A stretch of DNA of 64,000 nt from Oceanobacillus sp. CFH 90083 (GCF_009389585.1 NZ_VIYG01000004.1:1-64000), one strand, 5' to 3'; shown: positions 37,582-47,827, numbered from the stretch's first letter. The notes: generated by a model from the sequence alone, not told the origin. Program-made: numbers and translations.

Positions 37582-37962
37582 CTACACAGTCAGCTCTAAT
37601 AGATTGCCTTCCGGGTCTTCTACGACACTTTCATAATAGCCGTCTCCCGTGATACGGGGACCATTTAAGAGAGGGTAGCCATCCGTTTTTAATCGCTTTG
37701 TCATTTGATCAACGTGTTCTTTACTGCCTAATGAAATAGCGATATGAGCCCAGCCGAGCTGCTCTGTTGAATGTGATTGATCAATACCTGATTTTCGCAT
37801 GATTTCTAAACGTGCAGATTCATCAAATGTTAGGAAATAAGATTCAAATTCCTTCTCCTTATTATGATACTTTGCACTTGCATTGCCATTAAAATATGTT
37901 TCATAAAATGTCTTCATCTTTTCTAAATCCTGGACCCAAATGGCCACATGTTCTATTTTCAT
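37582..37962 (-). CDS. VOC-family (glyoxalase/bleomycin-resistance) protein
   Basis: A 126-residue vicinal-oxygen-chelate protein with the usual start [20 protein letters not shown], the His-containing strand [11 protein letters not shown] and the end [14 protein letters not shown], whose Glu is a typical metal ligand. Such proteins act as lyases, dioxygenases or binding proteins; no substrate can be assigned. It lies between a ROK repressor and an acetyltransferase on the same strand. Confidence 0.85.
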   Translation of the reverse strand: MKIEHVAIWVQDLEKMKTFYETYFNGNASAKYHNKEKEFESYFLTFDESARLEIMRKSGIDQSHSTEQLGWAHIAISLGSKEHVDQMTKRLKTDGYPLLNGPRITGDGYYESVVEDPEGNLLELTV

Positions 37963-37991
37963 ATCTTTTCTCTCCTTTTTGAATTTGTTTT

Positions 37992-39005
37992 TTAGATGGT
38001 TTTCTTTATCATGAGGTCAAGTCCGATTGTTTGTAAGCCATATAAATAATCCTGCTTCCAGTCACTTATAGTAAGCTCTGGAATATGCTCTGATGGAACA
38101 TATCTGGAGCTGCACTGCGCAATTTGATGTAATGTTTTTTGGTCTGCTTCTTCATTACAAAAAATAATCATATGAGGGTTAATAATAGCTACAAAGGATG
38201 CTATTAATCTGCTTATTACATCAATCATTTCCTCCTCATGTACTGGTAATTGATCAAGCTCCTTCTTTTTTATGAAGGTTTGCCAGAAATTCCGGTCATT
38301 ATATTGTGGGATAAAGGAGACCTCTCCGGAAAAATTGGTGCTGCCATGCACCACACTGTTATTGACTATAATTCCAGCCCCGGGACCATTTTTACCTAAA
38401 TATAAATAGACAAGTGATTTCTTTTCTTTGAATTTCATTGCATGATGATATCCTAATACTGCTGCATTCATATCGTTCTCTACAACAACAGGGATAGAGA
38501 AATAATCCTCCAGGTACCCCTTCAAGTCAACGTTTTGGAGATGCTCATAACCTGGAATATGGAAAATTTGTTTGCTATCCACAGAGCCTGGTACACCGAT
38601 GGATAAAGAACTGATTTTTGGATATTGGCTTATGATCTCTTTCATGCATGCAGTAAGTGAATTTACATCAACAATATCAGGATATGTTCCTTCATCTTTT
38701 AATTCTCCATAGCAATTAAAAACGATATAATTGATTTCTTGTTTCTCTAAAAAGATAGCCAGTCCTGACATATGATCCGGATTGTATTTATAGCGTTTCG
38801 CTCTTCTTCCGCCGCTTGAATGATCGAGTCCTGCTGATAAAATCTCACCCTCTTTCTCCATTTGAGTAAGAAACTTGCTTATCGTTGGGAAGCTTATTTT
38901 TAAATATTCGCTAAGCTCTGCTTTTGTGGAGCTCTCTAATTCTAAAAGAGCTTTACGAATACTCACATAAATGGCCTTCTTCATCGTTTTTGGTGTCGTT
39001 TCCAA
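37992..39005 (-). CDS. ROK-family transcriptional repressor
   Basis: A 337-residue protein with an N-terminal winged helix-turn-helix ([20 protein letters not shown] at residues 25-44) and a C-terminal ROK kinase-like domain ([22 protein letters not shown]). The cysteine zinc cluster of sugar-binding ROK proteins is not seen after NFSGEVSFI, so sugar recognition may be altered or lost. Two matched palindromes just upstream are probably its own operators. It likely regulates itself and the two small genes after it; effector unknown. Confidence 0.83.
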   Translation of the reverse strand: METTPKTMKKAIYVSIRKALLELESSTKAELSEYLKISFPTISKFLTQMEKEGEILSAGLDHSSGGRRAKRYKYNPDHMSGLAIFLEKQEINYIVFNCYGELKDEGTYPDIVDVNSLTACMKEIISQYPKISSLSIGVPGSVDSKQIFHIPGYEHLQNVDLKGYLEDYFSIPVVVENDMNAAVLGYHHAMKFKEKKSLVYLYLGKNGPGAGIIVNNSVVHGSTNFSGEVSFIPQYNDRNFWQTFIKKKELDQLPVHEEEMIDVISRLIASFVAIINPHMIIFCNEEADQKTLHQIAQCSSRYVPSEHIPELTISDWKQDYLYGLQTIGLDLMIKKTI

Positions 39006-39027
39006 ATTCAGATACCTCCTGCATCCA

Positions 39028-39082
39028 CTTATTAAAGAGGTTTAAAAAGTGAATGTGAAACTTATTAAACTTCTTTAATAAG
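39028..39082. promoter_or_regulatory. Paired palindromic operators of the ROK repressor
   Basis: CTTATTAAA-CTTC-TTTAATAAG (39061-39082) is a perfect 9-4-9 inverted repeat. A second copy with one mismatch lies at 39028-39049. Their centres are 33 bases apart. Both lie downstream of the promoter at 39096-39124, ideal for repression. Confidence 0.7.
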
Positions 39083-39095
39083 TTACTTGCATATA

Positions 39096-39124
39096 ATACT
39101 AGCAAATAAAGATAAGAGAATCAA
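39096..39124 (-). promoter_or_regulatory. Sigma-A promoter of the ROK gene
   Basis: On the minus strand TTGATT (39119-39124) and TAGTAT (39096-39101) are separated by 17 bases. Confidence 0.55.
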
Positions 39125-39140
39125 GGTGTGAGATAATAAA

Positions 39141-39184
39141 AAGCGTATAAACTTTTTTGGGGAAATGGCCCAGTTTATACGCTT
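39141..39184. terminator. Terminator of the MetE-like gene
   Basis: AAGCGTATAAACT (39141-39153) pairs perfectly with 39172-39184. On the minus strand CTTTTTATT follows. It is a third member of the shared stem family. Confidence 0.75.
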
Positions 39185-39222
39185 CTCACGCTCTTTTTTA
39201 GCTTAGGAGATTTTCTTTCATT

Positions 39223-40326
39223 TTAGAGAAAATCCTGACAGGAAACTAAGAGGTCGATCTTTTTCCATTGTATTTCCTCATCAATGGAGTTTCCTTCTTC
39301 AACGGAAGCAAAACCACACTGTGGAGATAGGGCAATATTATTGCCGACCACCGATTTAGCTTCCTGATATCTTTTCTTAATGTTATCATACGTTTCCAGC
39401 TCAGGATTTTTGGTGGAAATAAGACCTACCACAAATGTAGCATCTGTCTCTTTCAGCACTGCCCAAGGTGCAAAGGAACCGGAGCGGGCATCATCATATT
39501 CCACAAAGAAGCCATCATAAGGAAGCTTGCTGATAACTTCTGCAATGGAGTCATAAAAACCTGAAAAAAGCGGATTCCCTTTAAAGTTTCCTTTACAGAA
39601 ATGAGTTGCAATGGTCATTCCGTCTGGTTTATGCTCCAGAGCTTTTGTGGATACGCGGCTGAACCATTCCAGAACTTCTTCTTTGTTATAGCCAAGAGCG
39701 GCAACTTTTTCGGTAAATCTTTCATCAATCATATAGGTCCATGATGTATCATCAATCTGTAAGTAACGGCATCCGTGATCATATAAATCCTGAATTGCCG
39801 CTTGAAACGCTGTTCCAATATCCTCAATAACCAAATCTATATCGGTTCCATAATAAGGTGTATCCTTGATACCGAGCTGAAGGAAATGATCAACCAGAAT
39901 CATATTCGGTCCGGAGATGGATTTCTTCGCCTCCACGCCATCATATTTCTTAGCAAGGCTATGTAAATAATCCCAGGCTTCTATTTCCGGATGGTTTTTG
40001 TTTTTATCATAAGAAATTTTTCCTTCAATACATCCTAATTCAATCTGGTTAGTTACACCATTAATGACCTTTTCAAAATGCTTTGTGGAAAATCCGTCAA
40101 ATTCTTTCAGCCAGTCCAGATGCCACCATCTGCGTCTGAATTCACCATCTGTAACAAACCTGAGACCATGTGCCACTTGCTTTTCCACCAGATTTGCAAT
40201 TGCCTGGTCTTCCACTTCTCTCAAAGCTTTTAAATCAATTTCACCATTGAAATAGGCTGCACGGGCATTTTTAATCTCTTCAGGTCTTAAAAAAGAACCT
40301 ACAATATCATATTTTATATTCAGCAT
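39223..40326 (-). CDS. MetE-like methyltransferase, C-terminal-domain type (YxjG/YxjH-like)
   Basis: A 367-residue TIM-barrel protein corresponding to the catalytic C-terminal half of cobalamin-independent methionine synthase. Zinc ligands fit His and Cys in TIATHFCKGNF and Cys in LSPQCGFAS; VTDGEFRR and QIDDTSW are also typical. Such stand-alone proteins transfer methyl groups to homocysteine from an uncertain donor. B. subtilis homologues carry a SAM riboswitch, but the short leader here (40327-40507) shows none. The gene has AAAAGGAGATG before its ATG and is probably single. Confidence 0.82.
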   Translation of the reverse strand: MLNIKYDIVGSFLRPEEIKNARAAYFNGEIDLKALREVEDQAIANLVEKQVAHGLRFVTDGEFRRRWWHLDWLKEFDGFSTKHFEKVINGVTNQIELGCIEGKISYDKNKNHPEIEAWDYLHSLAKKYDGVEAKKSISGPNMILVDHFLQLGIKDTPYYGTDIDLVIEDIGTAFQAAIQDLYDHGCRYLQIDDTSWTYMIDERFTEKVAALGYNKEEVLEWFSRVSTKALEHKPDGMTIATHFCKGNFKGNPLFSGFYDSIAEVISKLPYDGFFVEYDDARSGSFAPWAVLKETDATFVVGLISTKNPELETYDNIKKRYQEAKSVVGNNIALSPQCGFASVEEGNSIDEEIQWKKIDLLVSCQDFL

Positions 40327-40507
40327 CGTTGCATCTCCTTTTTTTTATATCGATTCTTGGTAATATATCTATTATAAGTTAAATGCTAAAAGTCTGTAAA
40401 ATACTTAAAACATATGGTTGGATATCGATTTAAGGTATAGTGCGGACTAGCTTGTCCAATTGATATGTTGATTGGGAATGTTTTTTTCTTACCTCATCGT
40501 GTCCTTT

Positions 40508-41719
40508 TTAGACAATATCATGTTTTTTTGCTTCTTTATTTTTAAATGAAGGATAGGTAAATATTTCTTCTTTAAACCAAATAACAATAAGTAAAGCAGC
40601 TATCAAAGCTAAACCGCCAACAAAATAAAATCCTGATGCAATACCGAATTGTGAATTAACGATTCCTGCTAAAAGCGGGCCAATCACAATACCCAGCGCA
40701 TAGATAGATTGATAGGCACCCATGGCTGTTGCTCTTTTTTCAGAACGAATCGATTTGATAGACATACCCAGCAGCAACGGGAAAGTCAAACCTAGGACAA
40801 ATCCTTGAAACCCTTGTGTGATCAGAAAGAGACTTTTGATTTGTACAAATGGAATGATAGCTGTAAAGATGCTTGTTAACAAAAAAGCAGCCATTAAGGA
40901 TCTTCCTTCTCCTAAACGGGGGACAAGGACGTTCCCCATAAATAATGTAGCAATAGCATGGGGAATCATAAATGCAAGCACAATCCATGTCAGTTCATTC
41001 GTTTCAAAGCCAATCTGCAACGCAAAAGTGGAGGTGAAGCCAAACATCGTTGAGAAAATAACACTATGGGCTAAGATGGATAATAAGGATACTTTCCATA
41101 GCGAGGCTTCACGAATAACTTGTACCAACCCTTTTAATCTTATTGGTTCAGAAGCCCGCTTATCTTTTGGTTCATAAATAAAGAAGGAAAGGATCAACCC
41201 AATGATACTGAACACAGCACCAATCCAAAAGGGAGCTGTCCATCCCCATACGTCAACAATATAACCGCTAAAACTCATTCCTAATAATTGCGCTAAAACA
41301 ACAATAAAAGTAATACTTCCCATCGCTGCATGGACTTTGTCTTCAGAAAAATAAATTGGATATAAAACGGTAAATGCAACCCAGGAAGCAGCGGCAAGTC
41401 CTGCTAATGCACGTGCAAACAATAACCAGCCGGGTCCGTCCATCGTCAGGAAGATAAAGCAGCTGAGCATACTGCTAAACATACCAAAAATGATAAAAGG
41501 CTTGCGCAGCTTCTTTATATCGGATGTTATTCCAATTGGTAGTCTAAATAGTAATTGTGTTAATCCATAGCTCCCCAGAACAATCCCTATAAATGAATAT
41601 GGAATTCCTTTATACTCCATATACGGAGACAAAATGGGTACATACATAAACTGAGGAAGCCATAGTAAGAAAGAAACTGCCATAAAAAGATTTTTATTTT
41701 TGTTGATCGCTCTTGTCAT
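40508..41719 (-). CDS. MFS transporter, 12 helices
   Basis: A 403-residue major facilitator with two groups of six predicted helices. Visible signatures are LPIGITSDIKKLRKP after TM2 (the loop 2-3 motif) and GIVIGPLLAGIVNS in the second half. It does not look like the sugar porters of this window; it fits drug/metabolite exporter-like families of unknown substrate. It lies just downstream of the iol operon terminator on the same strand, so low read-through is possible, but it most likely has its own promoter. Confidence 0.8.
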   Translation of the reverse strand: MTRAINKNKNLFMAVSFLLWLPQFMYVPILSPYMEYKGIPYSFIGIVLGSYGLTQLLFRLPIGITSDIKKLRKPFIIFGMFSSMLSCFIFLTMDGPGWLLFARALAGLAAASWVAFTVLYPIYFSEDKVHAAMGSITFIVVLAQLLGMSFSGYIVDVWGWTAPFWIGAVFSIIGLILSFFIYEPKDKRASEPIRLKGLVQVIREASLWKVSLLSILAHSVIFSTMFGFTSTFALQIGFETNELTWIVLAFMIPHAIATLFMGNVLVPRLGEGRSLMAAFLLTSIFTAIIPFVQIKSLFLITQGFQGFVLGLTFPLLLGMSIKSIRSEKRATAMGAYQSIYALGIVIGPLLAGIVNSQFGIASGFYFVGGLALIAALLIVIWFKEEIFTYPSFKNKEAKKHDIV

Positions 41720-41792
41720 GAGAAATCACTTCCAATTTCTAAATTTAAAAAACATGTAAAACAGTAAGGATTGAGGTTATGAAAAAAGGAAA

Positions 41793-41831
41793 CATCCTGA
41801 CACCGCCTGCTGGAAAAATGGTATCAGGATG
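41793..41831 (-). terminator. Terminator of the main iol operon
   Basis: CATCCTGACACC (41793-41804) and GGTATCAGGATG (41820-41831) form a stem with one G-U or mismatch; T-rich tracts lie on either side, so it works in both directions. Confidence 0.8.
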
Positions 41832-41869
41832 CTTTATTTTTATTGGAGTTGTGAACAACCTCTTCAAAC

Positions 41870-42880
41870 TTAACGAAGCTCACTCAATTCCACGGTACGA
41901 TTTTCCTGCCAGGATATTTTCGCAGCCTTTGCTAAGAGCTCTGCCTGTAATCCATCCTCGAATTTTGCCACGACAGGTTTATCCTCTAAAATAGACTGGG
42001 CAAAATCATGGATTTCAGCGATATATCCTTCATTATAGCGCTCCAGGAAGAAATACATCGGTTTATCCTCTGTAACCGCAGTATTTGTGCTTACTTTTAC
42101 ATTGGTTGGCTTTTGATTTTCCACTTGAACCATGCCGTTATTGCCAAATACTTCGATACGCTGGTCATAACCATATACTGCTTGACGGCTGTTATCAATC
42201 ACTCCCAATGAATCATCTGCAAAGGTAAGTGTAATAATGGCTGTATCTACATCATCATTACGTGCAAAGCGATCATCTACCAGAGAAGAAGCTTTTACGG
42301 TGATGTTTTTCACATCCTGTCCGGATAAGTAACGAATCATATCGAAATCATGGATTGCCATATCGATAAATAGACCGCCGGAGCGTTTTACATATTCTTC
42401 TGGTGGCGCCTCTGGATCACGGGAGGTAATTTTAATAACATGTGGTGTCCCAATATCACCATTGCGGACAACATCATGTGCTTTTCTGAAATGAGTATCA
42501 AAGCGGCGGTTAAAGCCTACCTGGAATTTCACGCCTGTTTCCTGGATTACTTGCAAGGTATCTTTTGTTTTCTCAATATCAAAGCTGATAGGCTTCTCGC
42601 AGAAAATATGTTTATTGTTTTTGGCTGCTTTGGTAATAAAATCAATATGTGTGTCTGTGCTTGAGCAGATAAAAACAGCGTCAATCTCTGGATCATGAAG
42701 AATATCATCCGCATTCTGTGTAATTACTGGAACTGCTTTTAAATAATCTATATCCTTTAAGTGCTCTGTGTATACATCAGAAATCGCTTTTAGCCGGTAG
42801 TTATCGGATAGCAGAATATTTTTGGCATGCAGCTGCCCGATACGGCCTGCACCAATGATTCCAACAACAACTTTTGTCAT
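41870..42880 (-). CDS. Gfo/Idh/MocA dehydrogenase of the iol operon (IolG-type)
   Basis: A 336-residue NAD-dependent dehydrogenase. The Rossmann turn IIGAGRIGQLHAKNI spans residues 8-22, Lys97 lies in CEKPIS, and Asp173 and His177 in FIDMAIHDFD complete the catalytic set. As last gene of the iol operon it holds the place of IolG, but it resembles B. subtilis IolG less than the two copies at 26385 and 33628 do. It may therefore act on scyllo-inositol or another isomer. The start ATG at 42880 follows GGAGGAATTGTG; a GTG one codon earlier is too near that site. Confidence 0.85.
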   Translation of the reverse strand: MTKVVVGIIGAGRIGQLHAKNILLSDNYRLKAISDVYTEHLKDIDYLKAVPVITQNADDILHDPEIDAVFICSSTDTHIDFITKAAKNNKHIFCEKPISFDIEKTKDTLQVIQETGVKFQVGFNRRFDTHFRKAHDVVRNGDIGTPHVIKITSRDPEAPPEEYVKRSGGLFIDMAIHDFDMIRYLSGQDVKNITVKASSLVDDRFARNDDVDTAIITLTFADDSLGVIDNSRQAVYGYDQRIEVFGNNGMVQVENQKPTNVKVSTNTAVTEDKPMYFFLERYNEGYIAEIHDFAQSILEDKPVVAKFEDGLQAELLAKAAKISWQENRTVELSELR

Positions 42881-42946
42881 CACAATTCCTCCAATTCTGT
42901 AACTGCTTATATTTAGAGGCAGTTATACTTATTAAGTAAAAATGTT

Positions 42947-43804
42947 TTATGCTTTATTGGAAGAGCCGAATAAATGCATTTTTTCGGTTACTACTTTTTC
43001 AATGGCATGCATCCCTGTTTGCATGATTTCCGGGATATTATGTGAATCCGGATGCTGCTCTACGTATTCACGTACTGCTTTTACCCATGCCTGATTGCAT
43101 TCTGTATTGACATTGATTTTGGCATGACCATATTCAATGGCTTTTACAATTTGATGAGCAGGTATTCCGGAACCGCCATGCAGAGCTAATGGAACCTCAT
43201 TCAGATTTGCAGAAATCTCCTGCATTAAGTCAAATGCCAGCTTTGGTTCGCCCTGGTAAACGCCATGCACAGATCCAAGTGCGGCGGCAAGCAGGTCTAC
43301 CCCTGTTTCTTCTACCAGCCGATAGCATTCATTTGGGGCAGCGTATTTGATACCGGAAGTAATGCCATCCTCTGTACCCCCTACAGAACCGATCTCTGCT
43401 TCCACCGAGACATGCTGTTTGTTTGCATATGCGACAACCTCTTTAGTGTTGGCAATGTTTTCGTCCAGAGACAGCTTCGAGCCATCATACATAACCGAGC
43501 TGTAGCCTGCATCAACGGCTTCTTTACAGCGTTCTACGGACAATCCGTGGTCGAGATGCAGCACAACAGGTACAGTGATTCCCATTTCTTCCACCATTTT
43601 TTTAATGGTTGCAGCAATCAGCTTAAATCCGCCAAGATAATCAACAATCCGATCGGTAGAAGCTAGAATAACGGGAGACTTTTCTTTTTCTGCTATGCGT
43701 AATGTCGCTTCCACCCATTGGAATGTATTTATGTTAAATTGACCGACAGCATAGCGATTTTTCTTTGCTTCGGGCATCAGTTCTTTTAATGATACAAATG
43801 TCAT
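42947..43804 (-). CDS. iolJ: Class II aldolase IolJ (6-phospho-5-dehydro-2-deoxy-D-gluconate aldolase)
   Basis: A 285-residue class II aldolase with VLHLDHGLSV (zinc His), AEIGSVGG, AALGSVHGVY and ALHGGSGIPA. In the iol operon it cleaves DKG 6-phosphate to dihydroxyacetone phosphate and malonic semialdehyde. The frame extends further upstream to 43846, but AGAGGTGAAAG precedes the ATG at 43804, and MTFVSLKELMPEAKKN is the usual family start. It stands between iolE and the dehydrogenase. The other aldolase of the window (6628) belongs to the PTS operon and differs in detail. Confidence 0.9.
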   Translation of the reverse strand: MTFVSLKELMPEAKKNRYAVGQFNINTFQWVEATLRIAEKEKSPVILASTDRIVDYLGGFKLIAATIKKMVEEMGITVPVVLHLDHGLSVERCKEAVDAGYSSVMYDGSKLSLDENIANTKEVVAYANKQHVSVEAEIGSVGGTEDGITSGIKYAAPNECYRLVEETGVDLLAAALGSVHGVYQGEPKLAFDLMQEISANLNEVPLALHGGSGIPAHQIVKAIEYGHAKINVNTECNQAWVKAVREYVEQHPDSHNIPEIMQTGMHAIEKVVTEKMHLFGSSNKA

Positions 43805-43896
43805 TCTTTCACCTCTATTCTCTATATAAGTTATTAAGATGTTCACTCCAGAATATGTATTTTAAAGTGACCATCTTCTTTAAAAATAATCATTGC

Positions 43897-44784
43897 TTAG
43901 CTCAGTATCTTTTCATCAATGTACTTGCGGGCCATTAAGGCATATTCAAGCGGGTGAGCAATTTCCGGGTCCTGTTCTGCTTCAATCACAATCCAGCCCT
44001 GATAGTTATTTTCCTGCAGCTTATCATATACCTTTTTAAAGTTGATGCCGCCATCTCCTGGAACCGTAAACATGCCAGCAAGAAAAGCGGAACGAAAGGA
44101 TACACCATTTTCTTCACTTGTTTTCATGACATTATCCCGAATATCTTTAAAATGTACATGTTTAATCCGGTTGATGTGCTTTTCTAATAACGGCATATAT
44201 TCTTTATCGGAGGCATAGATATGACCGGTATCATAGAGTAAGTGGACCAGGTTTGGATTTGTATGTTCCATTAAGCGGTCAACTTCCTCTAATGTTTGCA
44301 CAACCGTACCAAGATGATGATGATAAACAAGCTTCAAGTCGTAGCTGTCAGCTATTTTACCAAGGGTATTAAGACCATTCGTAAACTGTTCCCATTCTTC
44401 ATCTGTAAAGGTTGGCTTATCAGCAAAAACATTTTTCGACAATCCTTGAATGCTGTAAGTTTGCTCGGAAACGACAGCAACGGCAGCATCCACTTCTTTT
44501 AAATAGGCACAGTGCTGATGAAAAGCTTCAGCTGCTTTCTCGATTCCATCCTGAACAATAAAGCTGGAGAACCATTGTCCGGCAATTTTTAAGTTACGAA
44601 GATTCATTTCTTTTTTTAAGGTTTTTGCATCAGGGAAGAAGCCGCCGACTTCTGTGCCTTCAAACCCTGCTACAACAATATCGCTTAATAGATGCGATAG
44701 TGTATTATTTTTTCCGATTTCGGGCATATCGTCATTACGCCAGCCGATCGGGGCAATTCCCCATTGGATATTCTGTTTTTCCAT
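43897..44784 (-). CDS. iolE: Inosose dehydratase IolE
   Basis: A 295-residue TIM-barrel dehydratase. It begins with [17 protein letters not shown], a clear IolE feature, and carries likely metal ligands in [24 protein letters not shown] and VIEAEQDP. IolE removes water from scyllo-inosose to give the dione (THcHDO) that IolD hydrolyses. It follows iolD by 24 bases in the operon, as in B. subtilis. Confidence 0.93.
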   Translation of the reverse strand: MEKQNIQWGIAPIGWRNDDMPEIGKNNTLSHLLSDIVVAGFEGTEVGGFFPDAKTLKKEMNLRNLKIAGQWFSSFIVQDGIEKAAEAFHQHCAYLKEVDAAVAVVSEQTYSIQGLSKNVFADKPTFTDEEWEQFTNGLNTLGKIADSYDLKLVYHHHLGTVVQTLEEVDRLMEHTNPNLVHLLYDTGHIYASDKEYMPLLEKHINRIKHVHFKDIRDNVMKTSEENGVSFRSAFLAGMFTVPGDGGINFKKVYDKLQENNYQGWIVIEAEQDPEIAHPLEYALMARKYIDEKILS

Positions 44785-44808
44785 TATTTATCACGTCCAG
44801 CTTATAGA

Positions 44809-46725
44809 TTAATATTGTCTTGCATTATCAAGAATTTGTTGTCTTTCTGCAGCGGCTTTTTGTACACTTTCCTTTTCGGAAACTTCTGCTACACCTACAT
44901 TCCACCAGCTGCCATCGTAGCCGTCTGTCATTGTTTTTGGCAGTACTTTTATTTCAATCAGCGTGGATACGCGCTGATTTTTAGCATCCTCAACAGCTGC
45001 TGCTAAATCCTCCAGGTTATTGACAGAATAGGTTTTTAAGCCATAACCTTCACCAATTTTTTTATAATCAATATTCATGATCTCGTTATTCACAGTGCGG
45101 AATTCTGTTCCTGTGCTTCCATTTCCGTGATCCATCTGTAAATTATTGATGCAGCCAAATCCGGAATTATCGAATAGCAGCAGGTTAATTTTCTTATCAT
45201 ACTGAAGAGCTGTGACAATTTCAGAATGAAGCATTAAGAAGCTTCCATCTCCGACAACAGCATACGATTCCTGTTCAGGCCTGGCTAATTTCGTACCCAA
45301 AGCTCCTGCAATTTCATATCCCATACAGGAATAGCCATACTCTAAATGGAACGTATTTGCCACATTGGCATTCCAGATCCGCTGCATATCTCCTGGCAGC
45401 GATCCTGCTGAAGAAATCACAATGGCGTCGCTATCGACCACATCATTGATTTTAATTAATGCTTCCGTTTGTGTTAATTCTGTTTGAAGCGCATCTGCAT
45501 AATCATTTAAAACCTCTTGATTGAAATGATCTGCGATTTCTGGTCTGAAATCATTGCGATTGAATTTAGTTGCAGACAGGCGGTTCCGTTCTTTCTCCCA
45601 TTCCTGTTTCAATGAAATCATTTCTTCACCGTAGCTTGATTGATAGTTCCCAATATTTTTGTTAATCAATTGCAGCGCTGCTTTGGCATCCGCTACAACC
45701 TGGAAGCCATCAAATTTATATGCCTGTCCGCGGTTTACATTGATATTTAAAAATGTTGTATGGTCAAAATCAAACAACGTTCTTGATGACGTCGTAAAGT
45801 CTGTATATCTTGTACCAATTCCGATAATTAAATCGGCGTTCATTACGGCTTTGTTGGCAGCGGAAGTACCTAAAATACCATTTCCGCCAAGATTATTTTG
45901 ATGCGTAAACTCAACAGTTGATTTTCCGGCATGGGTTTCTACAATTGGAATATTCGCTTTTTCAGAGAGTGCTACTATTTCGTCTCTTGCCTCAGAATAT
46001 TTAGCGCCGCCGCCGACTAATAGGACAGGACGTTTGCTTTCTTTAATAGAAGCAATTGCTCCGTCTAATTCCCGCTGAGTCGGTAATTTACGATCTAAAT
46101 AATGAATACGTTTAGTGAAAAAGCTGGCTGGATAATCATAAGCCATTGCTTCCACGTCTTGAGGCAGGCAAATGGTTGCCGGTCCGGTTGTTGCTGGATT
46201 CGTTAATACTTCAAATGCTCGTAATAATGCGCTCATCAGCTGTTCTGGACGATCAATACGGTCCCAATATCTTGAAACAGCTTTGAATGCTTCATTCGTG
46301 GTTAAATCCGTGCTGTGTTCATGCTCTAACTGCTGTAAAACAGGGTCCGGCTGTCTTGTTGCAAACGTATCAGCCGGCAAGAATAATACTGGGATATTAT
46401 TTGCGAAAGCAGTTCCAGCTGCCGTTACCATATTTGCTGAACCCGGTCCTGCGGATGCAGAAACAGCAAAAATCTTTTGACGAAGGTTCTGTCTGGCAAA
46501 AGCGGTTGCTGCATGAGCCATCCCTTGTTCGTTCTTGCCCTGATAGCTTTTCAGATGACCGGGATTATTTTCAAGTGCTTCTCCCAAACCTAAAACATTT
46601 CCGTGTCCATAAATATGGAAAACCCCTTCCACAAAAGGTGTCTCCACACCATCTATAGAAATATATTGCTGATTTAAAAATTTTACTAATGCCTGCGCAG
46701 TAGTTAAACGGATTTTTTCACCCAT
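44809..46725 (-). CDS. iolD: 3D-(3,5/4)-trihydroxycyclohexane-1,2-dione hydrolase IolD
   Basis: A thiamine-diphosphate enzyme of 638 residues. The N-terminal domain shows VEGVFHIYGHGNVLGLGEAL and the essential-type Glu in GKNEQGMAHAA; the ThDP/Mg motif is GDGSFLMLHSEI with Asn in FDNSGFGCINN. IolD opens the cyclitol ring to 5-deoxy-glucuronate. The frame starts at a TTG at 46734, but the ATG at 46725 lies at a better distance from AAAGGTAGG. It lies between iolC and iolE. Confidence 0.93.
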   Translation of the reverse strand: MGEKIRLTTAQALVKFLNQQYISIDGVETPFVEGVFHIYGHGNVLGLGEALENNPGHLKSYQGKNEQGMAHAATAFARQNLRQKIFAVSASAGPGSANMVTAAGTAFANNIPVLFLPADTFATRQPDPVLQQLEHEHSTDLTTNEAFKAVSRYWDRIDRPEQLMSALLRAFEVLTNPATTGPATICLPQDVEAMAYDYPASFFTKRIHYLDRKLPTQRELDGAIASIKESKRPVLLVGGGAKYSEARDEIVALSEKANIPIVETHAGKSTVEFTHQNNLGGNGILGTSAANKAVMNADLIIGIGTRYTDFTTSSRTLFDFDHTTFLNINVNRGQAYKFDGFQVVADAKAALQLINKNIGNYQSSYGEEMISLKQEWEKERNRLSATKFNRNDFRPEIADHFNQEVLNDYADALQTELTQTEALIKINDVVDSDAIVISSAGSLPGDMQRIWNANVANTFHLEYGYSCMGYEIAGALGTKLARPEQESYAVVGDGSFLMLHSEIVTALQYDKKINLLLFDNSGFGCINNLQMDHGNGSTGTEFRTVNNEIMNIDYKKIGEGYGLKTYSVNNLEDLAAAVEDAKNQRVSTLIEIKVLPKTMTDGYDGSWWNVGVAEVSEKESVQKAAAERQQILDNARQY

Positions 46726-46754
46726 TTTATTCAACCTACCTTTCCTTTTTGAAT

Positions 46755-47735
46755 TTAAGAACGCTCGCGAATAAGCTGTTCAATTTCTCCAACAGTCGGC
46801 ATCGCTTCTGATGAGCTATGCTTGCTGACAACAATGGAAGCAGAGGCACTGCCGAATTTCAGCGCAGTTTCATAATCTTTTCCGGTTACCAATGCATAGA
46901 GGAATGCAGATGCATAGGAGTCGCCTGCACCAAATGTTTTTAACACTTTTGTTTTGTATGCTTCTCCCTTATGAATCGTTCCATCTGGCTCATATGCATA
47001 GGAGCCGTCCACACCATGCTTGATAACAACAAGCTCCGTATTGTGCTGGAATAAATGCTGGACTGTTTTCTCATTATCGCCTTCAGAATCCAGGTTTTCC
47101 ATTACATCATATTCGTCACGTGTGCCGATAACGACATCAGAAAGCTCTGCAACAAGAGAATAGTAAACAGCTGTTTCTTCAGCAGATTTCCAGGTATATG
47201 GACGGTAGTCTAATTCAAAAATGACTTTTACACCATTCTTTTTAGCGTATTGAATTGCTTGCAGGACAGCTTCACGAGAAGGACTTTGTGCAAGCGCAGT
47301 ACCGGAAACAAGAAGAATCTTTGCTCTTTTAATATAATCTTCACTTACTTCGGTAGAATCTAAGTAAAGATCAGCTACTTCATCACGATACATTAAGATG
47401 CTGCATTCTTCCGGGCTTAAAATTTCTGTGAAGGTAAGTCCGGATTTATGGCCTTCTGTATCATAAACAATATTTGAAGTGTCGATGCCTTTTTCCTCCA
47501 TATATTGCTTAATAAAGTTTCCATGCTGATCTTGTGAAATTTTGCCGATAAATCCAGCTTTCAGACCTAATTTTGAGCTGCCGATAGCTATATTTGCAGG
47601 TGAACCGCCAACGTACTTTGTAAAAGTCATTGTTTCTTCCATTGGACGGTTGTATTCGTTTGCATTCAAGTCAATAGCAGCACGGCCAATTGCGATAATA
47701 TCGAATTCTCTATCCTGATTAAATGTAAGTGACAT
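46755..47735 (-). CDS. iolC: 5-dehydro-2-deoxygluconokinase IolC
   Basis: A 326-residue PfkB-family kinase. The N-terminal sugar-binding region YVGGSPANIAIGSSKLGL and the C-terminal catalytic motif TFGAGDSYASAF, with the base Asp, are both present. It phosphorylates 2-deoxy-5-keto-gluconate, whose 6-phosphate in B. subtilis is also the inducer that releases IolR. A strong hairpin sits between it and iolB. The start follows AAGGAGCG. Confidence 0.93.
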   Translation of the reverse strand: MSLTFNQDREFDIIAIGRAAIDLNANEYNRPMEETMTFTKYVGGSPANIAIGSSKLGLKAGFIGKISQDQHGNFIKQYMEEKGIDTSNIVYDTEGHKSGLTFTEILSPEECSILMYRDEVADLYLDSTEVSEDYIKRAKILLVSGTALAQSPSREAVLQAIQYAKKNGVKVIFELDYRPYTWKSAEETAVYYSLVAELSDVVIGTRDEYDVMENLDSEGDNEKTVQHLFQHNTELVVIKHGVDGSYAYEPDGTIHKGEAYKTKVLKTFGAGDSYASAFLYALVTGKDYETALKFGSASASIVVSKHSSSEAMPTVGEIEQLIRERS

Positions 47736-47774
47736 GATTTTCGCTCCTTAAATTGTGAATTTTCATAGAGGAAC

Positions 47775-47815
47775 CGTCCCTGTTCTATTTTAGGAAAATA
47801 GAATAGGGGAGGACG
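47775..47815. repeat. Strong intercistronic hairpin between iolB and iolC
   Basis: CGTCCCTGTTCTATTTT (47775-47791) folds onto AAAATAGAATAGGGGAGGACG (47795-47815) with small bulges. It may protect the 3' end of upstream iol mRNA or attenuate reading into iolC. Confidence 0.6.
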
Positions 47816-47827
47816 ATTCAATATCTA

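Noticed and set aside
40327-40507. SAM riboswitch before the MetE-like gene
   Set aside because: Expected from B. subtilis yxjG/yxjH, but the leader is short and none of the conserved S-box strings or a terminator hairpin is visible.
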